Shown here in pieces: positions 50,901 to 53,900 of a DNA stretch of 64,000 bases; the stretch's first letter is position 1, and every line of letters begins with the position of its first letter. Below the pieces are notes generated by a model, which worked only from the letters and a program-made list of their open reading frames with translations, did no database searches and was not told the origin of the DNA. Location of the stretch: assembly GCA_916700875.1 (NCBI GenBank), contig CAKAKS010000066.1, positions 5,001,742-5,065,741 on the forward strand, in the 5' to 3' direction. A program made the position numbers and the translations under genes. Origin of the DNA: Sebastes aleutianus. Taxonomy: Eukaryota > Chordata > Actinopteri > Perciformes > Sebastidae.

Positions 50901-53900
50901 CCTACAAAAATACATCATCCCTGGAGCACTCTATAGTCACAGGAAATAATCTAATCAAAATTCATCCAAATCGCTCGTTTTACACAAACTTCCTGCAGTT
51001 GTTGTGTTCACAATGTGGGTTAATTGTACAGTTTATCAGTTGTTCTATACTGTTATTGTTATGCAATATGAAATATTCATTAAATGAGTCACTTAGTCAG
51101 AGGTCGTCACTTTACTCAATAATAGAAAAGGGTCCCTTAAGGTAAAAGGTCTGTCCTCTCTTTGCTCCGAGTTGAATAACTGTCTCTATTTTCATGTGTT
51201 TCCCGCCTGCAGAGGCAGAGTTTCTGGCTGAGATACACTTCCGTCTGTGTGACACAGCAAATAAGAAGAAACAGCACTACGGTGAGCTCAACCTGACATC
51301 CACCTCCCAAGAACACACACACACACTCACACAAAGATTTTCCATTTCTTTGTGTTGTAACTTTAAAAGCTTTTTCCCACTGATTCAGCGTGTGCTGTAA
51401 CAAGTCAGCATAGACTCCCCCGCACACATCACACACTTTCCTCTTCTTAAAAAACACATATAAGACAACCAGATACTACCCAAATGACTCTCTTCAGTAA
51501 TGCACAGGATAAAACTCCCACCAGTCCCGCTGGTAATGGCTTTGTTCTGTTATCCCGACCTGCTTTTTCTGTATTGGATGTCTGTCTGTTCTTTTGATTC
51601 ATGTGTGCCTTTGTGCCGTATCTCACAGAGAGCTGCTCAGAGGAGGCTGCACACATTGCAGTTAGATCGCTAATAGACCTTGGGGTGAGTGACAGCCTCG
51701 ATGTGTGTGTGTGTGTGTGTTTCTAAATCTGTCTGTCTGCGGAGAATTACAGCTCGACTCAGGACTGAAAGTTTAGGCGCAGTCCAACTCCCCGAAAAGT
51801 TCAGTTTTGCCATCCGAGGAGAGCCCCCGAATCCAACCCGAATCCCAAAATCATAATAATCAATTGCTGGCAGAGGTTTTCAACAGTATTCTTGAGCTCC
51901 GAGCTCAGCGTGAACGGGAATCCAAGATGATTTTGCTGCAACGAGAAAGAAACTGAGGCTGACTCGAGCCAGCCATATCCAATCATGTTTGAGGCAGAAA
52001 TGTCAGTCTTTAAAGAGAATCCACTGGGCCAAGGACACAAGTGATTTTAAATTAGAAACTGGAAAAGTGTAGCAGAGGCAACACTTGGTTTTAGTTTTCT
52101 AGTCGCCGAAGTGATGCACATTTCACAGTTTAGTCTTTAAAAAGAAAAATACTGGTGTCCTACGGACCTATAATCTTACTATTGTTGTCTTTATCTACTT
52201 TACATTTACGAACATTATGTTTCAACTAGGGCTGGCAAAGTCAACGCAATGATAACGCATTAACACAACTTGCAATTTTTAGGTTGTAGCGGACTCAGTT
52301 TTAAAGCTAGAGTGACGATACTGGCATCATATGAAACTAGAAAATCGAAAGAATCCATTGGTACCAACCATGTCATACTAGCTTGTCGGTAAGGAGGCTA
52401 AATAACGCTCCAAACTTGCACTAAATTGTGGCGAGGAAAAACTGGCATGGCCATTTTCAAAGGGGTCCCTTGACCTCTGACCTCCAGATATGTGAATGTA
52501 AATGGGTTCTATGGGTACCCACGAGTCTCCCCTTTACAGACATGCCCACTTTATGATAATCACATGTAGTTTGGGGCAAGTCATAGTCAAGTCAGCACAC
52601 TGACACACTGACAGCTGTTGTTGTCTGTTGGGCTGCAGTTTGTCATGTTATGATTTGAGCATATAATTATGCTAAATGCAGTACCTGTGAGGGTTTCTGG
52701 ACAATATCTGTCATTGTTTTGTGTTGTTAAATGATTTCCAGTAATAAATATATACATACATTTGCATAAAACAAACATATTTGCCCACTCCCATGTTGAT
52801 AAGATAATTAAATAGTGGACAAATCTCCCTTTAAGGTGCATTTTGAACAGATAAAAGATGTGTGATTAAATTGTGATGAATCGCGATAACATATTTTAAT
52901 CGATTGACAGCTCTAGTTTCAAACTATGATGGATGTAATTTGGTTTTTATAACATTTATAAATGATCAGAAATTCACTCTTTAGCACAGATTTAACTGCC
53001 CGACAGAGAAGCCTCTAAATAGCTGTGATCAGTGGTGTACTGAAGTACAAATTTGACATACATATACTTTAGTACATCCATTTTATACTATTTTATATTA
53101 CACAATGCAGTATGTTAGCAGAGCAGCAGCTTCAGCACTCTGTCTGTATCTACACATGATGCGTTCAGGCACAGTATTGGGCGTAGGTCACCTGTGTTTT
53201 GGCAGAGCCCAATAAACAGTCGCTGTAGTTACGAGCATGAAACAGAAGAAAATAGTTTTGAAGCTTTAAAATACTTTTTGGGTTGCGTTAACGCACGTAC
53301 TGTATAGCACAAATGAGAAGCGAGCCATTGGACTTTTGACTTTACTACATTTATATGATAGCTGTAGTCAGTAGTTACTTTATGGATAATTATTTTACAC
53401 ACGTAATATATGATCAGCTTGTAAAATATGATTTGTTGTTGTATATTAAACTATCCAGCAGATATGAAACACGCTAGTTAGTGAGCTTCTCGGGTGTATT
53501 TTCTACATTTGGTCAGAGCTAGGCTAGCTGTTTCCCCCCGTTTCCAGTCATTATGCTAAGCTAAGCTAATGGCCGTATTTACCTTTCAGACATGAGAGAG
53601 GTATTGATCTTCTCATTTAACTCTCGGCAAGAATAAAATAAATATTGAACTCTTCCTTTAAGTACATTTTGCTGATGATACTTCAGCGCTGATAAATATT
53701 TTGAATACAGGGAAACTGTTTGTAAGGTGACTTCCTTCTGAGGACCCCTCAGTGACATTATTCTCTTCCTGTGGGATGTGAGGTGACCTGATATGAAAAC
53801 GCTCCACTCAGGGACAACGAACCGAGGATTAAGCTCTGACGACACCAGATAAAGGCTTCACGTTTATTGTGATGGATTATCAAGCTGCTGCTGCGACAAT

